Positions 42,963 through 51,524 of a stretch of DNA of 58,438 bases are shown here, one piece after another (the first letter of the stretch is position 1; each line of letters begins with the position of its first letter). The notes under the pieces were generated by a model, which made no database searches, was not told the origin of the DNA, and saw nothing but the letters and a program-made list of their open reading frames with translations. The stretch comes from Clostridia bacterium (GTDB lineage Bacteria; Bacillota; Clostridia; Oscillospirales; Acutalibacteraceae): contig JAFQBE010000001.1 of NCBI GenBank assembly GCA_017416765.1, positions 1-58,438 on the forward strand, read 5' to 3'. A program made the position numbers and the translations under genes.

Positions 42963-43131
42963 CATTCTGCCTCCGTTTCTGTAAATATGGCGGCCATGGG
43001 AAAGATCCGCCTTGCCTGCGTAAAAAAGCCTCGTAGCATTTTTTATTATATTATCACATTTTCTTTCACATTTCAATAATATTTTTATAAATCTTACACA
43101 AACTCAAGAGCAAATAAACTGTAATTCCCTC

Positions 43132-43196
43132 TTTACTTTTAGAATTTAATGTGCTAAAATACATTTAATCAGGCACCTCTAAAAGTTAAGGGTGCC
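43132..43196 (+). promoter_or_regulatory. Promoter and 5' hairpin of the yerC operon
   Basis: TTTACT (43132-43137), 17 bases, TAAAAT (43155-43160). A 5' UTR hairpin follows: GGCACC (43172-43177) with GGTGCC (43191-43196). GGGAGG precedes ATG 43220. Confidence 0.6.
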
Positions 43197-43219
43197 CCAT
43201 TATTCTGGGAGGTACTGTA

Positions 43220-43528
43220 ATGCCCCGTAATATCAGAGATGATGAAAATATCAAGTTCCTTCTCCAGGCCGTTTTAAAGCTTGAAACACTTGATGAATGT
43301 TATGATTTTTTTGAGGATTTATGCACGATGACCGAGCTTAAATCCATGTCGCAGCGACTTGTTGTTGCAAAAATGCTGCGCGACAAAAGCGTTTACAGCG
43401 AAATTGTTAAAGAAACCGGTGCAAGCACCGCCACAATCAGCCGCGTTAACCGTTCGCTTATCTATGGCTGCAACGGCTACGATGAAATTTTCAACCGCCT
43501 TGCCAAGGACGGACAGGCAGAGGAATAA
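43220..43528 (+). CDS. yerC: YerC/YecD family TrpR-like regulator
   Basis: 102 residues of the TrpR fold: LLQAVLKLETLDECYDFFEDLCT, then the helix-turn-helix SEIVKETGASTATISRVNRS. In Firmicutes this is a DNA-binding protein of undefined target. It starts a four-gene operon with a methyltransferase, hslO and a DUF6054 protein. Confidence 0.92.
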   Translation: MPRNIRDDENIKFLLQAVLKLETLDECYDFFEDLCTMTELKSMSQRLVVAKMLRDKSVYSEIVKETGASTATISRVNRSLIYGCNGYDEIFNRLAKDGQAEE

Positions 43529-43531
43529 GCA

Positions 43532-44278
43532 ATGGGCGGATATGGCAGCTTTTCCGATTTTTATGATATCCTTACAGAAAATGTTAATTATCCGCAAAGG
43601 GCTCAGTACATTGCCGACCTGTTGACCGCTAACGGTATAGAGGGCGGCATTTTGCTTGACCTTGCCTGCGGTACGGGTAAGCTCAGCATTGAAATGGCAA
43701 AGCGCGGCTTTGAGGTAATAGGCGTTGATGCAAGCGGCGATATGTTAAGCATTGCAATGAACAACGCGTATGAAAGCGGAGTTAATATACTTTTTTTATG
43801 TCAGACCATGCAGGAGCTTGATTTATACGGCACAATAAATGCCTGTGTATGTACGCTGGACAGCATAAATCACCTGAACGACAAAGAAGATGTTCAGGCG
43901 GCTTTTGATAAGGTTTCGCTTTTCACCGAACCCGGCGGTGTTTTTGTGTTTGATGTAAATACTCCTTTTAAACACAGGGAAATACTGGCGGATAACACCT
44001 TTGTTTACGATATGGACGGGGTGTATTGCGTGTGGCAGAATACGCCGGATGAGGATACAGATACCGTGCAGATTGACCTTGATATTTTTGAAGAGGTTGA
44101 AGACGGTATATACGAGCGTATGCAGGAAAGCTTTTGCGAAAGAGCGTATGAAATAAATGAACTTGAGGCTATGCTTCAAAAAGCCGGCTTTGAAGTTATA
44201 AATGTATATGATGAACTGACGGTTCAGCCGCCAAAGGCTGATTCACAGCGAGTTTTTATTTTAGCGAGGAAAAAATAA
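43532..44278 (+). CDS. SAM-dependent methyltransferase, class I
   Basis: 248 residues. SAM-binding motif I is GGILLDLACGTGKLSIEMA (about 38-56), followed by GVDASGDML and VCTLDSINHL. A short N-terminal YGSFSDFYDIL is typical of the small-molecule or RNA methyltransferases near yerC and hslO in Clostridia. Substrate unknown. Begins 3 bases after the yerC stop. Confidence 0.88.
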   Translation: MGGYGSFSDFYDILTENVNYPQRAQYIADLLTANGIEGGILLDLACGTGKLSIEMAKRGFEVIGVDASGDMLSIAMNNAYESGVNILFLCQTMQELDLYGTINACVCTLDSINHLNDKEDVQAAFDKVSLFTEPGGVFVFDVNTPFKHREILADNTFVYDMDGVYCVWQNTPDEDTDTVQIDLDIFEEVEDGIYERMQESFCERAYEINELEAMLQKAGFEVINVYDELTVQPPKADSQRVFILARKK

Positions 44279-44281
44279 ACC

Positions 44282-45166
44282 ATGGGAAAAATAATCAGAA
44301 CAATTACCACTAACGGCGAAGCCATGTGTATAGCCGTTGATGCAACCGATATAGTTGAGCGCGCACAGCAGATTCACAGTACCTCTGCCGTAACCTCTGC
44401 GGCACTGGGCAGACTGCTTGCCGCAGCATCAATGATGGGCGACATGCTCAAGGGTAAGGACGATTCCGTTACCCTGCGTATCAGCGGCGACGGACCTGCA
44501 GGCTCGGTTATAGCCGTTGCAGACAGCAGCGGTAACTGCCGCGGCTATGTTGCAAATCCTGTTGTTGAAATTGACCTTAACAGCAAGGGTAAGCTCGATG
44601 TTTCGGGCGCTATCGGTGCAGGTACGCTTACTGTTATGAAGGACCTTAATCTGAAAGAACCCTATGTTGCACAGATTCCGCTGGTTTCCGGCGAAATAGC
44701 AGAGGATATCACAAGCTACTATGCAGTAAGCGAGCAGACGCCTACCGTTTGTGCGCTCGGTGTGCTTGTCAACCCCGACCTTTCCATAAAAGCAGCGGGC
44801 GGTTTTATAATTCAGCTTTTGCCCTTTGCAAGCGACGAAACAATTGATAAGGTTGAAAAAGGGCTTGAAGGCTTGCCTTCGTTTACACAGATGCTGTCTT
44901 CCGGTATGACGATTGAAGCAATATGCAAGCGCGCATTGCAGGAATTTGAAATAGAAATTCTTGATGAAAGCGAGCCGACATATAAATGCTATTGCTCAAA
45001 GCAGCGCGTTGAAGCGGCACTTATCAGCACGGGTGTTGAAGAGCTTGTGGATATGGCAAAGGACGAAAAAACAGAGGTTACCTGCCACTTCTGCGATGCG
45101 GTATACAGCTTTACAAGTAAGGAATTGCTTAACCTTGCAAAGCGTGCAAGTGAAAAAGAGGAATAG
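44282..45166 (+). CDS. hslO: Redox-regulated chaperone Hsp33
   Basis: 294 residues. The zinc switch is intact: CYC near 238 and CHFC near 270 (CxC-x29-CxxC). The N-terminal core has RIIRTITTNGEA-type start and SGDGPAGSVIAVAD. Oxidation releases zinc and turns on holdase activity, protecting proteins during oxidative stress. Operon context as above. Confidence 0.95.
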   Translation: MGKIIRTITTNGEAMCIAVDATDIVERAQQIHSTSAVTSAALGRLLAAASMMGDMLKGKDDSVTLRISGDGPAGSVIAVADSSGNCRGYVANPVVEIDLNSKGKLDVSGAIGAGTLTVMKDLNLKEPYVAQIPLVSGEIAEDITSYYAVSEQTPTVCALGVLVNPDLSIKAAGGFIIQLLPFASDETIDKVEKGLEGLPSFTQMLSSGMTIEAICKRALQEFEIEILDESEPTYKCYCSKQRVEAALISTGVEELVDMAKDEKTEVTCHFCDAVYSFTSKELLNLAKRASEKEE

Positions 45167-45169
45167 GCT

Positions 45170-45493
45170 ATGGCAAAGTTTGAAACGGTACTGAACGATA
45201 ATTTTGACAGTATTCTGAAGCGTATTGAAAACGGAATTATTAACGGCAGCTTTACTGCTTCGCTTGAAGATGCAAGCGATTTTTACGGCGAAAACAGCCG
45301 CTGCAGTGTACGCGTTTTTGAACGCTACAGCTATTCGGGGCAAAACCGCGTGAGCCTTACGGTTACGCTTTTCCAAAGCGGCGATTCCGTTCAACTTTCG
45401 GCTATTACTGCGGGTGGCAGCCAGGGCATGCTGTTTAAATTCAACACTATGGGTGAAGAAGCCTTCCTTGATAAACTGAAAGAAATATTATAA
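45170..45493 (+). CDS. DUF6054-like small protein
   Basis: 107 residues. It has FDSILKRIENGIINGSFTAS, CSVRVFERYSYSGQNRVSLT and a final GEEAFLDKLKEIL, matching from memory the DUF6054 family of Clostridia. No membrane segment. Last gene of the yerC operon, with a terminator at 45502. Confidence 0.8.
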   Translation: MAKFETVLNDNFDSILKRIENGIINGSFTASLEDASDFYGENSRCSVRVFERYSYSGQNRVSLTVTLFQSGDSVQLSAITAGGSQGMLFKFNTMGEEAFLDKLKEIL

Positions 45494-45501
45494 GAATTAT
45501 A

Positions 45502-45540
45502 AAGCGACAGACTTGTGAAAAGCTGTCGCTTCATTTTTTA
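45502..45540 (+). terminator. Intrinsic terminator of the yerC operon
   Basis: AAGCGACAG (45502-45510) pairs with CTGTCGCTT (45523-45531), then a T-run to 45539. It can also serve the convergent GH43 gene. Confidence 0.85.
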
Positions 45541-45542
45541 GC

Positions 45543-46523
45543 TTATCTGTGAAATATCGGTAATCCGTCATCGTCCCAGTAAACTTTTCTTATGTGCGCA
45601 CTGCGGCAGGGATCATACAGTGGGTCGCCGTTTGCATGCTTACATTCCTTGCGAAAGCATTTTTCATCACGCGAATGGTAAACTATCAACCAGTCACCGT
45701 TTTCATCTTTTACAAAGCAGTTGTGTCCGGGTCCGTATTCGCCGTTTAGCTGAATTGAAGAAAGCAAGGGATAATCCAGCTTTGTCCAGCTGTTTATATC
45801 CAGCAAGTCAGCATTTTCGTCTGCATACATCAGTCCTACGCAATATTCCGGACCCGTTGCGCTTGCCGAAAATGTAACAAATATGCGTCCGTTATGCTTC
45901 ATAACGGCAGGACCTTCGTTTACGGGTATGTTCACACGCTCCCAATCGTACTCGGGCTTTGTAAAGAGGATAGCTTTACAAATTGTCTTGTAAGGCTGAT
46001 CAGGATTTATTTCGGCAATGTACACATTTGAATTGCCGCCGTGCTGTGCCCAAAGCACATAATGCCGCCCAAAATGGCTGAACTGCGTCATATCAAGCGA
46101 AAAACGAGTGAACGAAAAATCGTCATCTTCGGGACAGCCGAATTTACCTTTGTCTTCCCATGAATCGTTGTAAGGGTCTGCGCCTTTACACATAATTGCG
46201 TGGCAATTGATATCCCACACATTGTTTTTATCACCGCTGGCAGCAAAATATACATACCATCTGCCGTTTATTTCATGAATTTCGGGGGCCCATATAAATC
46301 TGTGCGCGGTATCGGAATTCTTTTCGTCCCATATTGTCTTTTCTTCGGCAGTTTTAAGGCCTTCTATTGTTTTACTGCGGCGCAGAATAATTCTGTCATA
46401 TCCCTCGGGGTCGTCCTTACCGTACATGGGGTAGGAAGCGGTGAAGTAATAATAACCGTCGCTTCCTTTCGTAATATACGGGTCGGCACGGTCCTTGATA
46501 AATATTTCATTTTTGTTGTACAT
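45543..46523 (-). CDS. GH43 family glycosidase (arabinanase or arabinofuranosidase type)
   Basis: 326 residues, single-domain size with no signal peptide. KDRADPYITKG (Asp near 14, the base), RFIWAPEIHEINGRWYVYFA and VNEGPAVMKHNGR (Glu near 202, acid) are GH43 hallmarks; YGPGHNCFVKDENG is typical of exo-arabinofuranosidases. It would act on internalised arabino-oligosaccharides. ATG 46523 follows AAGGTG. Divergent from GH51, with a MITE-like element between. Confidence 0.88.
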   Translation of the reverse strand: MYNKNEIFIKDRADPYITKGSDGYYYFTASYPMYGKDDPEGYDRIILRRSKTIEGLKTAEEKTIWDEKNSDTAHRFIWAPEIHEINGRWYVYFAASGDKNNVWDINCHAIMCKGADPYNDSWEDKGKFGCPEDDDFSFTRFSLDMTQFSHFGRHYVLWAQHGGNSNVYIAEINPDQPYKTICKAILFTKPEYDWERVNIPVNEGPAVMKHNGRIFVTFSASATGPEYCVGLMYADENADLLDINSWTKLDYPLLSSIQLNGEYGPGHNCFVKDENGDWLIVYHSRDEKCFRKECKHANGDPLYDPCRSAHIRKVYWDDDGLPIFHR

Positions 46524-46626
46524 AGCTGTCACACCTTATGCATTTGTTTATTATGATTGTAAACGCTGTGCAAATTTTGTCAATACGGTTAATTGACTTA
46601 CTAAACAGATTAACGATATAATAAAT

Positions 46627-46890
46627 TACAGTTTGTCGGGGACAAACAATGTAAAATGGAAAATTGAAAATGTAAAATTGTGGGAGGGCTCCGCCCTCAC
46701 CCGATTGTAATTATGCAAAACAAAAAGTAATGTCATTCTTCAGGCAAAGCCGAAGAATCTTAAAGTGAAAAAAGATCCTTCACTTCGTTCAGGATGACAC
46801 TCTGTAATGTTGCATTTTGAAATCGGAGCGAAGCGACCCTTGATTTTCCACTTTCCATTTTCAATTTTCAATTCAGTTTGATAAACTGTA
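46627..46890. mobile_element. MITE-like element of 264 bp between GH43 and GH51
   Basis: The ends are inverted: TACAGTTTGTC (46627-46637) and ATAAACTGTA (46881-46890). Next inside, AAATGGAAAATTGAAAATG (46655-46673) is inverted near 46850-46872. It contains a GTTTGTC/GACAAAC hairpin (46631-46647), a GAGGGC/GCCCTC hairpin (46684-46697) and a long inverted repeat starting TGTCATTCTTC (46733) and ending AGGATGACA (46799). There is no ORF. Confidence 0.7.
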
Positions 46891-46909
46891 GCTTGAAAGG
46901 AAAATGCTT

Positions 46910-49639
46910 ATGAAATACAAAATATTATCCACATTTAAAAAAATACTCGCCGCCATAACATCATTTTTCCTTGCATTAAGCGGTACAGGTGAAGTGCCAC
47001 CTGCTGAACCTGCAGCAAATGCAGTTTCGATTTATGACAGTGCGGCGGCAGATTACAGCCTTGACATTGATGCGGCAAATGAAATACACGATATAAGTGA
47101 GTTGCTTTTCGGTATATTTTTTGAAGATATAAATTTTGCTGCTGACGGTGGATTGTATGCCGAAAAAGTTGTCAACCGTTCATTTGAGTTTACGCAGGTT
47201 GCGGCAGGTGATGAGCTTTACGGCTGGAAAGCGGTAAACGGCGCAGAGGTTGAGGTTGTAACCGATGATACTAAAAACTGCCTTAATGAAAACAATACAA
47301 ACTATGCTGTAATTACAAATAATTCCGATTCTCAGGCAGGTATTGCCAATGTCGGTTTCCTTGACGGAATGAGCATTGAAAGCGGCGCAGAATACCGCTT
47401 TTCCGTCTGGGCAAAGGGTATGGACGGCTATAACGGTACAATTAATGTGAAGCTTTGTGCAGGTGATAATATTGCAGGCAACGCTTTGATAGAAAATGTT
47501 ACCGATGAATGGCAAAAATATGAGCTTGAAATAGCTTCTTCACAGTCTGCAAATTCTGCGGTTTCCTTGCAGGTGCTTATTGATAGCGGAAAGCTGGCAG
47601 TCGATATGGTTTCGCTTTTTCCTGTTGATACATATAAAGGCAGGGAAAACGGAATGAGAAAAGACCTGGCCACCATGCTTGAAGAGCTTGAACCTAAGTT
47701 CCTGCGTTTCCCCGGCGGCTGTATTATTGAAGGCTATGACGAAAATACGGCATACAACTGGAAGGATTCCATAGGTGTCGGTAGTGACGGTGAACCGCTT
47801 TATTTCAACGGCGGCTACGGTGATGTAGCTGCAAGAAAGCAGGGTATGAACCTGTGGACAAACATTTCTGCTACAGATGACCCGTATCCGTCTTTTATGA
47901 CCTACGGACTCGGCTTCTTTGAATATTTTCAGCTTGCCGAGGATATAGGTGCAATTGGTGTTCCTGTACTCAACTGCGGACTTTTCTGCCAGATGCGCGG
48001 CAGAGGCCCTGTTGAAATGTACACGCCCGAATTTCAGCAGTATATTCAGGATATGCTCGACCTTGTCGAATTCTGCCGCGGAGATATAGATTCAAAATGG
48101 GGTAAGGTGCGTGCTTCACTCGGTCACCACGAACCGTTTGAGCTTAAATATATTTGCATCGGCAACGAAAACGAGGGTCAGGTTTATTTTGAACGCTATG
48201 AAGCGTTCCTGAATGCTTTCAATGAAGCAAAGGCTGAAAACCCTGCGCTGTATGACGGGCTGGAGCTTATTTATTCTGCGGGTGCATTTGCCGCACATCA
48301 TGGCGAAAATTACCTGCCGAGCTATGAGTTTGCGTCAGATTGGCTTGAAGCAAATCCCGATAAAACGCTTTCGGATTTTGCAGGCGCAACAGACCAGCAT
48401 TATTACAATGAACCCGAATGGTTCCTCAAAAATACCGATTATTACAATGAAGAGAATTACAAAAGAGATTCTGCACATATGACTGATACCATTTACGGCG
48501 GCGGAATCAACGTATTCCTCGGCGAATATGCGGCGCGGTCAAATACACTCAAAGCTGCCCTTGCAGAAGCGGCATATATGACTGGTCTTGAACGCAACGG
48601 CGACATAGTTAAAATGGCGGCTTATGCACCGCTTTTCGGCAACCTTACCGCAACCCATTGGTCACCTGACCTGATATGGTTTAACAATCATCTCTGCACC
48701 GGCTCAATCAGCTACTATGTGCAGAAGATCTTTTCGATAAATCAGGGCTCAAAGGTGCTTGATTATACGCTTTCAGGTGCGGCAGTTGAACAGAATAATT
48801 TACAGGGCAGAGTCGGTGTGGGCACATGGTATACAGCAGCAGAATTTGATGATGTGAAAATAACCGATAACATGAGCGGTAAAACACTTGGTGAAGATAA
48901 TTTCAGCATAGATACATTCTGGTGGAATTGGGAAAAGGTAACTGACGGCAAATTCAAGGTAAAAAACGGCAAACTTGTTCAGAGTACAACCGAAATGGCC
49001 TACGGCAATAACGGCTCTGTTGTATACTATGGCGATGATGAATGGGAAAACTATACATATACAGTAAAAGCCACAAAGCTTGAAGGCGAAGAAGGTTTTA
49101 TAATTCCCTTTGCCGTACAGGATAAGGATAACTGCTTTTTCTGGAATATCGGCGGTTGGGGCAATACCGTTTCTTGTCTGCAACAGATTGAAAACGGCAT
49201 AAAAACAAATAAAATAATCGGTACTGTAAAACCGTTTAATGTCGAAACAGGCAAGGCATACGAGCTCAAAATTGCCGTTGACGGCAGAAATGTAAAATGT
49301 TATATTGACGGCGAAATTTATGTTGATTATACCGCTGGTTCAGACGCTGAAGCCGAGTGCTATTCGGTAGTCAGTACGGACGAAAGCGGTGATATAATAG
49401 TAAAAATTGTCAATGTTACAGACCGCAACAAAACTCTTGCCGTCAATGTAAAAAATGCGGATATTGCGGAGAGCGCAACAGTTTATCAGGTAGTGGGTGA
49501 CAGCCTTGCGAACGATAATATTTTAGGCGCAGAAGAAGACTGTAAAATGGAAGAGTTTGAGTTGAGCGGATTTCCAAATGAGTTCAATTTTGCCGCCCCG
49601 AAATATTCCGTAACGGTAATAAGGCTGGAAAGAAAATAA
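46910..49639 (+). CDS. Secreted multidomain GH51 alpha-L-arabinofuranosidase
   Basis: 909 residues. A hydrophobic N-terminal segment (KKILAAITSFFLALSG) is a signal or anchor. A CBM4_9-like sandwich occupies about 110-240 (RFSVWAKGMDGYNGTI). The GH51 barrel carries the acid/base Glu420 in GNENEG and the nucleophile Glu539 in FLGEYAA, 119 apart as in known GH51 enzymes. A C-terminal domain from about 645 (WWNWEKVTDGKFKV; GGWGNTVSC) resembles a LamG/DUF1080-like sandwich. It removes arabinose from arabinan or arabinoxylan outside the cell. ATG 46910 is used; ATG 46904 is 3 bases from GAAAGG. A MITE end lies 20 bases upstream. Confidence 0.92.
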   Translation: MKYKILSTFKKILAAITSFFLALSGTGEVPPAEPAANAVSIYDSAAADYSLDIDAANEIHDISELLFGIFFEDINFAADGGLYAEKVVNRSFEFTQVAAGDELYGWKAVNGAEVEVVTDDTKNCLNENNTNYAVITNNSDSQAGIANVGFLDGMSIESGAEYRFSVWAKGMDGYNGTINVKLCAGDNIAGNALIENVTDEWQKYELEIASSQSANSAVSLQVLIDSGKLAVDMVSLFPVDTYKGRENGMRKDLATMLEELEPKFLRFPGGCIIEGYDENTAYNWKDSIGVGSDGEPLYFNGGYGDVAARKQGMNLWTNISATDDPYPSFMTYGLGFFEYFQLAEDIGAIGVPVLNCGLFCQMRGRGPVEMYTPEFQQYIQDMLDLVEFCRGDIDSKWGKVRASLGHHEPFELKYICIGNENEGQVYFERYEAFLNAFNEAKAENPALYDGLELIYSAGAFAAHHGENYLPSYEFASDWLEANPDKTLSDFAGATDQHYYNEPEWFLKNTDYYNEENYKRDSAHMTDTIYGGGINVFLGEYAARSNTLKAALAEAAYMTGLERNGDIVKMAAYAPLFGNLTATHWSPDLIWFNNHLCTGSISYYVQKIFSINQGSKVLDYTLSGAAVEQNNLQGRVGVGTWYTAAEFDDVKITDNMSGKTLGEDNFSIDTFWWNWEKVTDGKFKVKNGKLVQSTTEMAYGNNGSVVYYGDDEWENYTYTVKATKLEGEEGFIIPFAVQDKDNCFFWNIGGWGNTVSCLQQIENGIKTNKIIGTVKPFNVETGKAYELKIAVDGRNVKCYIDGEIYVDYTAGSDAEAECYSVVSTDESGDIIVKIVNVTDRNKTLAVNVKNADIAESATVYQVVGDSLANDNILGAEEDCKMEEFELSGFPNEFNFAAPKYSVTVIRLERK

Positions 49640-49650
49640 TACCAAACAAT

Positions 49651-49686
49651 AAAGGATAGCAGCTTTTCACGGCTGCTATCCTTTTA
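49651..49686. terminator. Intrinsic terminator, bidirectional
   Basis: AAAGGATAGCAGC (49651-49663) pairs with GCTGCTATCCTTT (49672-49684). Same stem as 35751-35784. Confidence 0.88.
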
Positions 49687-49692
49687 TCGTTA

Positions 49693-50982
49693 TTATCTGT
49701 TCTTTGCTGCTTCGAGTTTATGCTGTCTGCGGTTTTTGACGTGATCGGGTATGGGCTTGATTTCGCCGGCTGATTGAAGTGCCCAGCGTGTAAGCAGGGG
49801 GCCGACAAGCTCGTAAATAAGTACAGCGAAAAGCACGATATTGCGTATAAGGTTGCCTTCTTCGCCAAGCTGCATAGCTGTTGTACACATACCGAGTGCT
49901 ACACCTGCCTGCGGCAGAAGTGTGATGCCGAGGTATTTGCAAATCTGCGGTTCGCATTTTGTAAGCTTTGCGCTGCCGAGTGCGCCGAAGTATTTGCCCA
50001 GTGAACGGGTGATTATGTAAATTGCGCCGATTAATACAATTGCACCGTCCGTAAAAACATTGAGTTCAAGCTCTGCACCGCTGATTACAAAGAACAGAGC
50101 GAACAACGGTGAGGTCCATTTGTCCGAGCTTTCCATAAGGTCGTGTGAAAGGGGACAGATGTTGCAGAATACTGTGCCGAGCATCATACAAACAAGCAAC
50201 GATGAGAAACCGACATGTACGGGACCAATTTCAAATTTAAGGTTTGAAAGGGCGGCAGTCAGGAAAACAAAGGCTATGGTAAGGTTAAGGCGGTTTGTGT
50301 TGGAGTTGAACAGCTTTTCGAGGTGAGTAAGCAGGCAACCCATAATTGCGCCGAGAATGAGCGAACCGACTATTTCAATAAGCGGATTCACAATAATGGA
50401 TACCATATCTGCCGAACCGCCGATAAGTGCCTTGGCAATGCCGAAGGAAACAGCAAAAACTATAAGACCTACTGCGTCATCAAGTGCAACAATGGGTAAC
50501 AGAAGTTTGGTTAGCGGACCGTTTGCCTTGTACTGGCGTACAACCATAAGTGTTGCGGCGGGTGCGGTAGCTGTTGCAATTGCGCCAAGGGTAATAGCCT
50601 GTGAAACTGAAAGCTTGTCGGGCATAATCAGGTGTATTGCAATAAGTGCAATATCTACAAGTGCTGCTGCGGCAAGTGCCTGAAGTACACCGATAACGAA
50701 TGCCTGTTTACCCGTTTTTTTCAGCTCTTCAAGTCTGAATTCGTTGCCGATTGAAAAGGCGATGAAGCCTAAGGCAACATCGGAAATAACACCGAGGGAT
50801 TCAACATTTTCGTGTGAAGCAAAGCCGAGGCCGTTGAGCCCTAACGCGCCGAGGCAGTACGGACCGATAAGCACGCCTGCGATAAGGTAGGCAGTGACGC
50901 TTGGCAATTTGAGCGGTTTAAAAAGTCTTGTCATCATAAGTCCTGCAAGCAGGGCGACAGATACGGATAAAAGAACGTTCAT
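49693..50982 (-). CDS. CPA2 cation:proton antiporter
   Basis: 429 residues with 12-13 membrane helices. The core ion site is VALDDAVGLIVFAVSFG, with TAPAATLMVVRQY in the unwound helix region and an early PSVTAYLIAGVLIGP. No KTN/RCK domain is present. It exchanges Na+ or K+ for H+ (KefB/NapA type). RBS weak (GAAG). Single leftward gene. Confidence 0.9.
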   Translation of the reverse strand: MNVLLSVSVALLAGLMMTRLFKPLKLPSVTAYLIAGVLIGPYCLGALGLNGLGFASHENVESLGVISDVALGFIAFSIGNEFRLEELKKTGKQAFVIGVLQALAAAALVDIALIAIHLIMPDKLSVSQAITLGAIATATAPAATLMVVRQYKANGPLTKLLLPIVALDDAVGLIVFAVSFGIAKALIGGSADMVSIIVNPLIEIVGSLILGAIMGCLLTHLEKLFNSNTNRLNLTIAFVFLTAALSNLKFEIGPVHVGFSSLLVCMMLGTVFCNICPLSHDLMESSDKWTSPLFALFFVISGAELELNVFTDGAIVLIGAIYIITRSLGKYFGALGSAKLTKCEPQICKYLGITLLPQAGVALGMCTTAMQLGEEGNLIRNIVLFAVLIYELVGPLLTRWALQSAGEIKPIPDHVKNRRQHKLEAAKNR

Positions 50983-51108
50983 TTTAATTTCGCTTCTTTT
51001 CTTTCGTAAAATTTGTGCATATTAATATTATCGCACGGTTTTGTATTATATGCCTTTATAAGTGTTTTTTCAAGCGTTATTTTCTAAAAAAATCCTTCGT
51101 CAAATCCG

Positions 51109-51137
51109 TTGACTTATAGTAAAAATACATATATAAT
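51109..51137 (+). promoter_or_regulatory. Promoter of the hydrogenase-maturation operon
   Basis: TTGACT (51109-51114), 17 bases, TATAAT (51132-51137). Transcription would start near 51144, just before the leader stem at 51148. Confidence 0.8.
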
Positions 51138-51147
51138 ATAATTGATT

Positions 51148-51244
51148 CCTGACACAAAGTAGCTACTGCGTGAAAGGTGCGCGAAAAATATATACTGCCA
51201 TCAGATGTATTATGTCCGTACCTTGTCAGGGTGCGGACTTTTTT
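51148..51244 (+). ncRNA. Riboswitch-like leader RNA ending in a terminator
   Basis: CCTGACA (51148-51154) can pair with TGTCAGG (51224-51230), closing a 60-80 base domain that includes GCGTG/TGCGC (hairpin near 51168-51183). TGTCAGG also lies in the loop and right arm of a terminator: GTCCGTACC (51214-51222) with GGTGCGGAC (51230-51238) and a T-run 51239-51244. The two pairings exclude each other, so the leader can switch between read-through and termination. It does not match the riboswitch consensus sequences I know (SAM, TPP, FMN, THF, cobalamin, preQ1, c-di-GMP, T-box). Confidence 0.6.
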
Positions 51245-51266
51245 GAGCTTTTAAGGAGTAAATAAA

Positions 51267-51524
51267 ATGGATACAAGAGTTGCCGTTATGGGCATTATAG
51301 TTGAAAATAAAGAAAGTGTTGAACAGCTCAATGCCATTCTTCACGAATACGGTGAAGTAATCATAGGCAGAATGGGCATACCCTATAAAGAAAGGGGAAT
51401 AAGCATAGTCAGCATTGCGGTGGATGCGCCGCAGGATACTATTTCCGCTCTTTCCGGTAAAATCGGAAAGCTGCAGGGAATAAGCTGCAAAACCGCTTAT
51501 TCAAATGTAATCAGCCATGAATGA
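51267..51524 (+). CDS. TM1266 family regulator of iron-only hydrogenase
   Basis: 85 residues, ACT-like fold: TRVAVMGIIVENKESVEQLN, GEVIIGRMGIPYKERGISIV and a final GKLQGISCKTAYSNVI. TM1266-type proteins sit in [FeFe]-hydrogenase maturation loci and are thought to regulate them. AAGGAG precedes ATG 51267, and the gene overlaps hydE by 8 bases. Confidence 0.92.
   Translation: MDTRVAVMGIIVENKESVEQLNAILHEYGEVIIGRMGIPYKERGISIVSIAVDAPQDTISALSGKIGKLQGISCKTAYSNVISHE

Noticed and set aside
42189-43079. 296-residue rightward ORF antisense to the GPH transporter
   Set aside because: No ribosome site and no recognisable domain; the transporter on the other strand is unambiguous.
51148-51244. T-box, SAM or THF riboswitch
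   Set aside because: The AGGGTGGNACCGCG T-box motif, SAM kink-turn motif and THF core motifs were not found in the leader.
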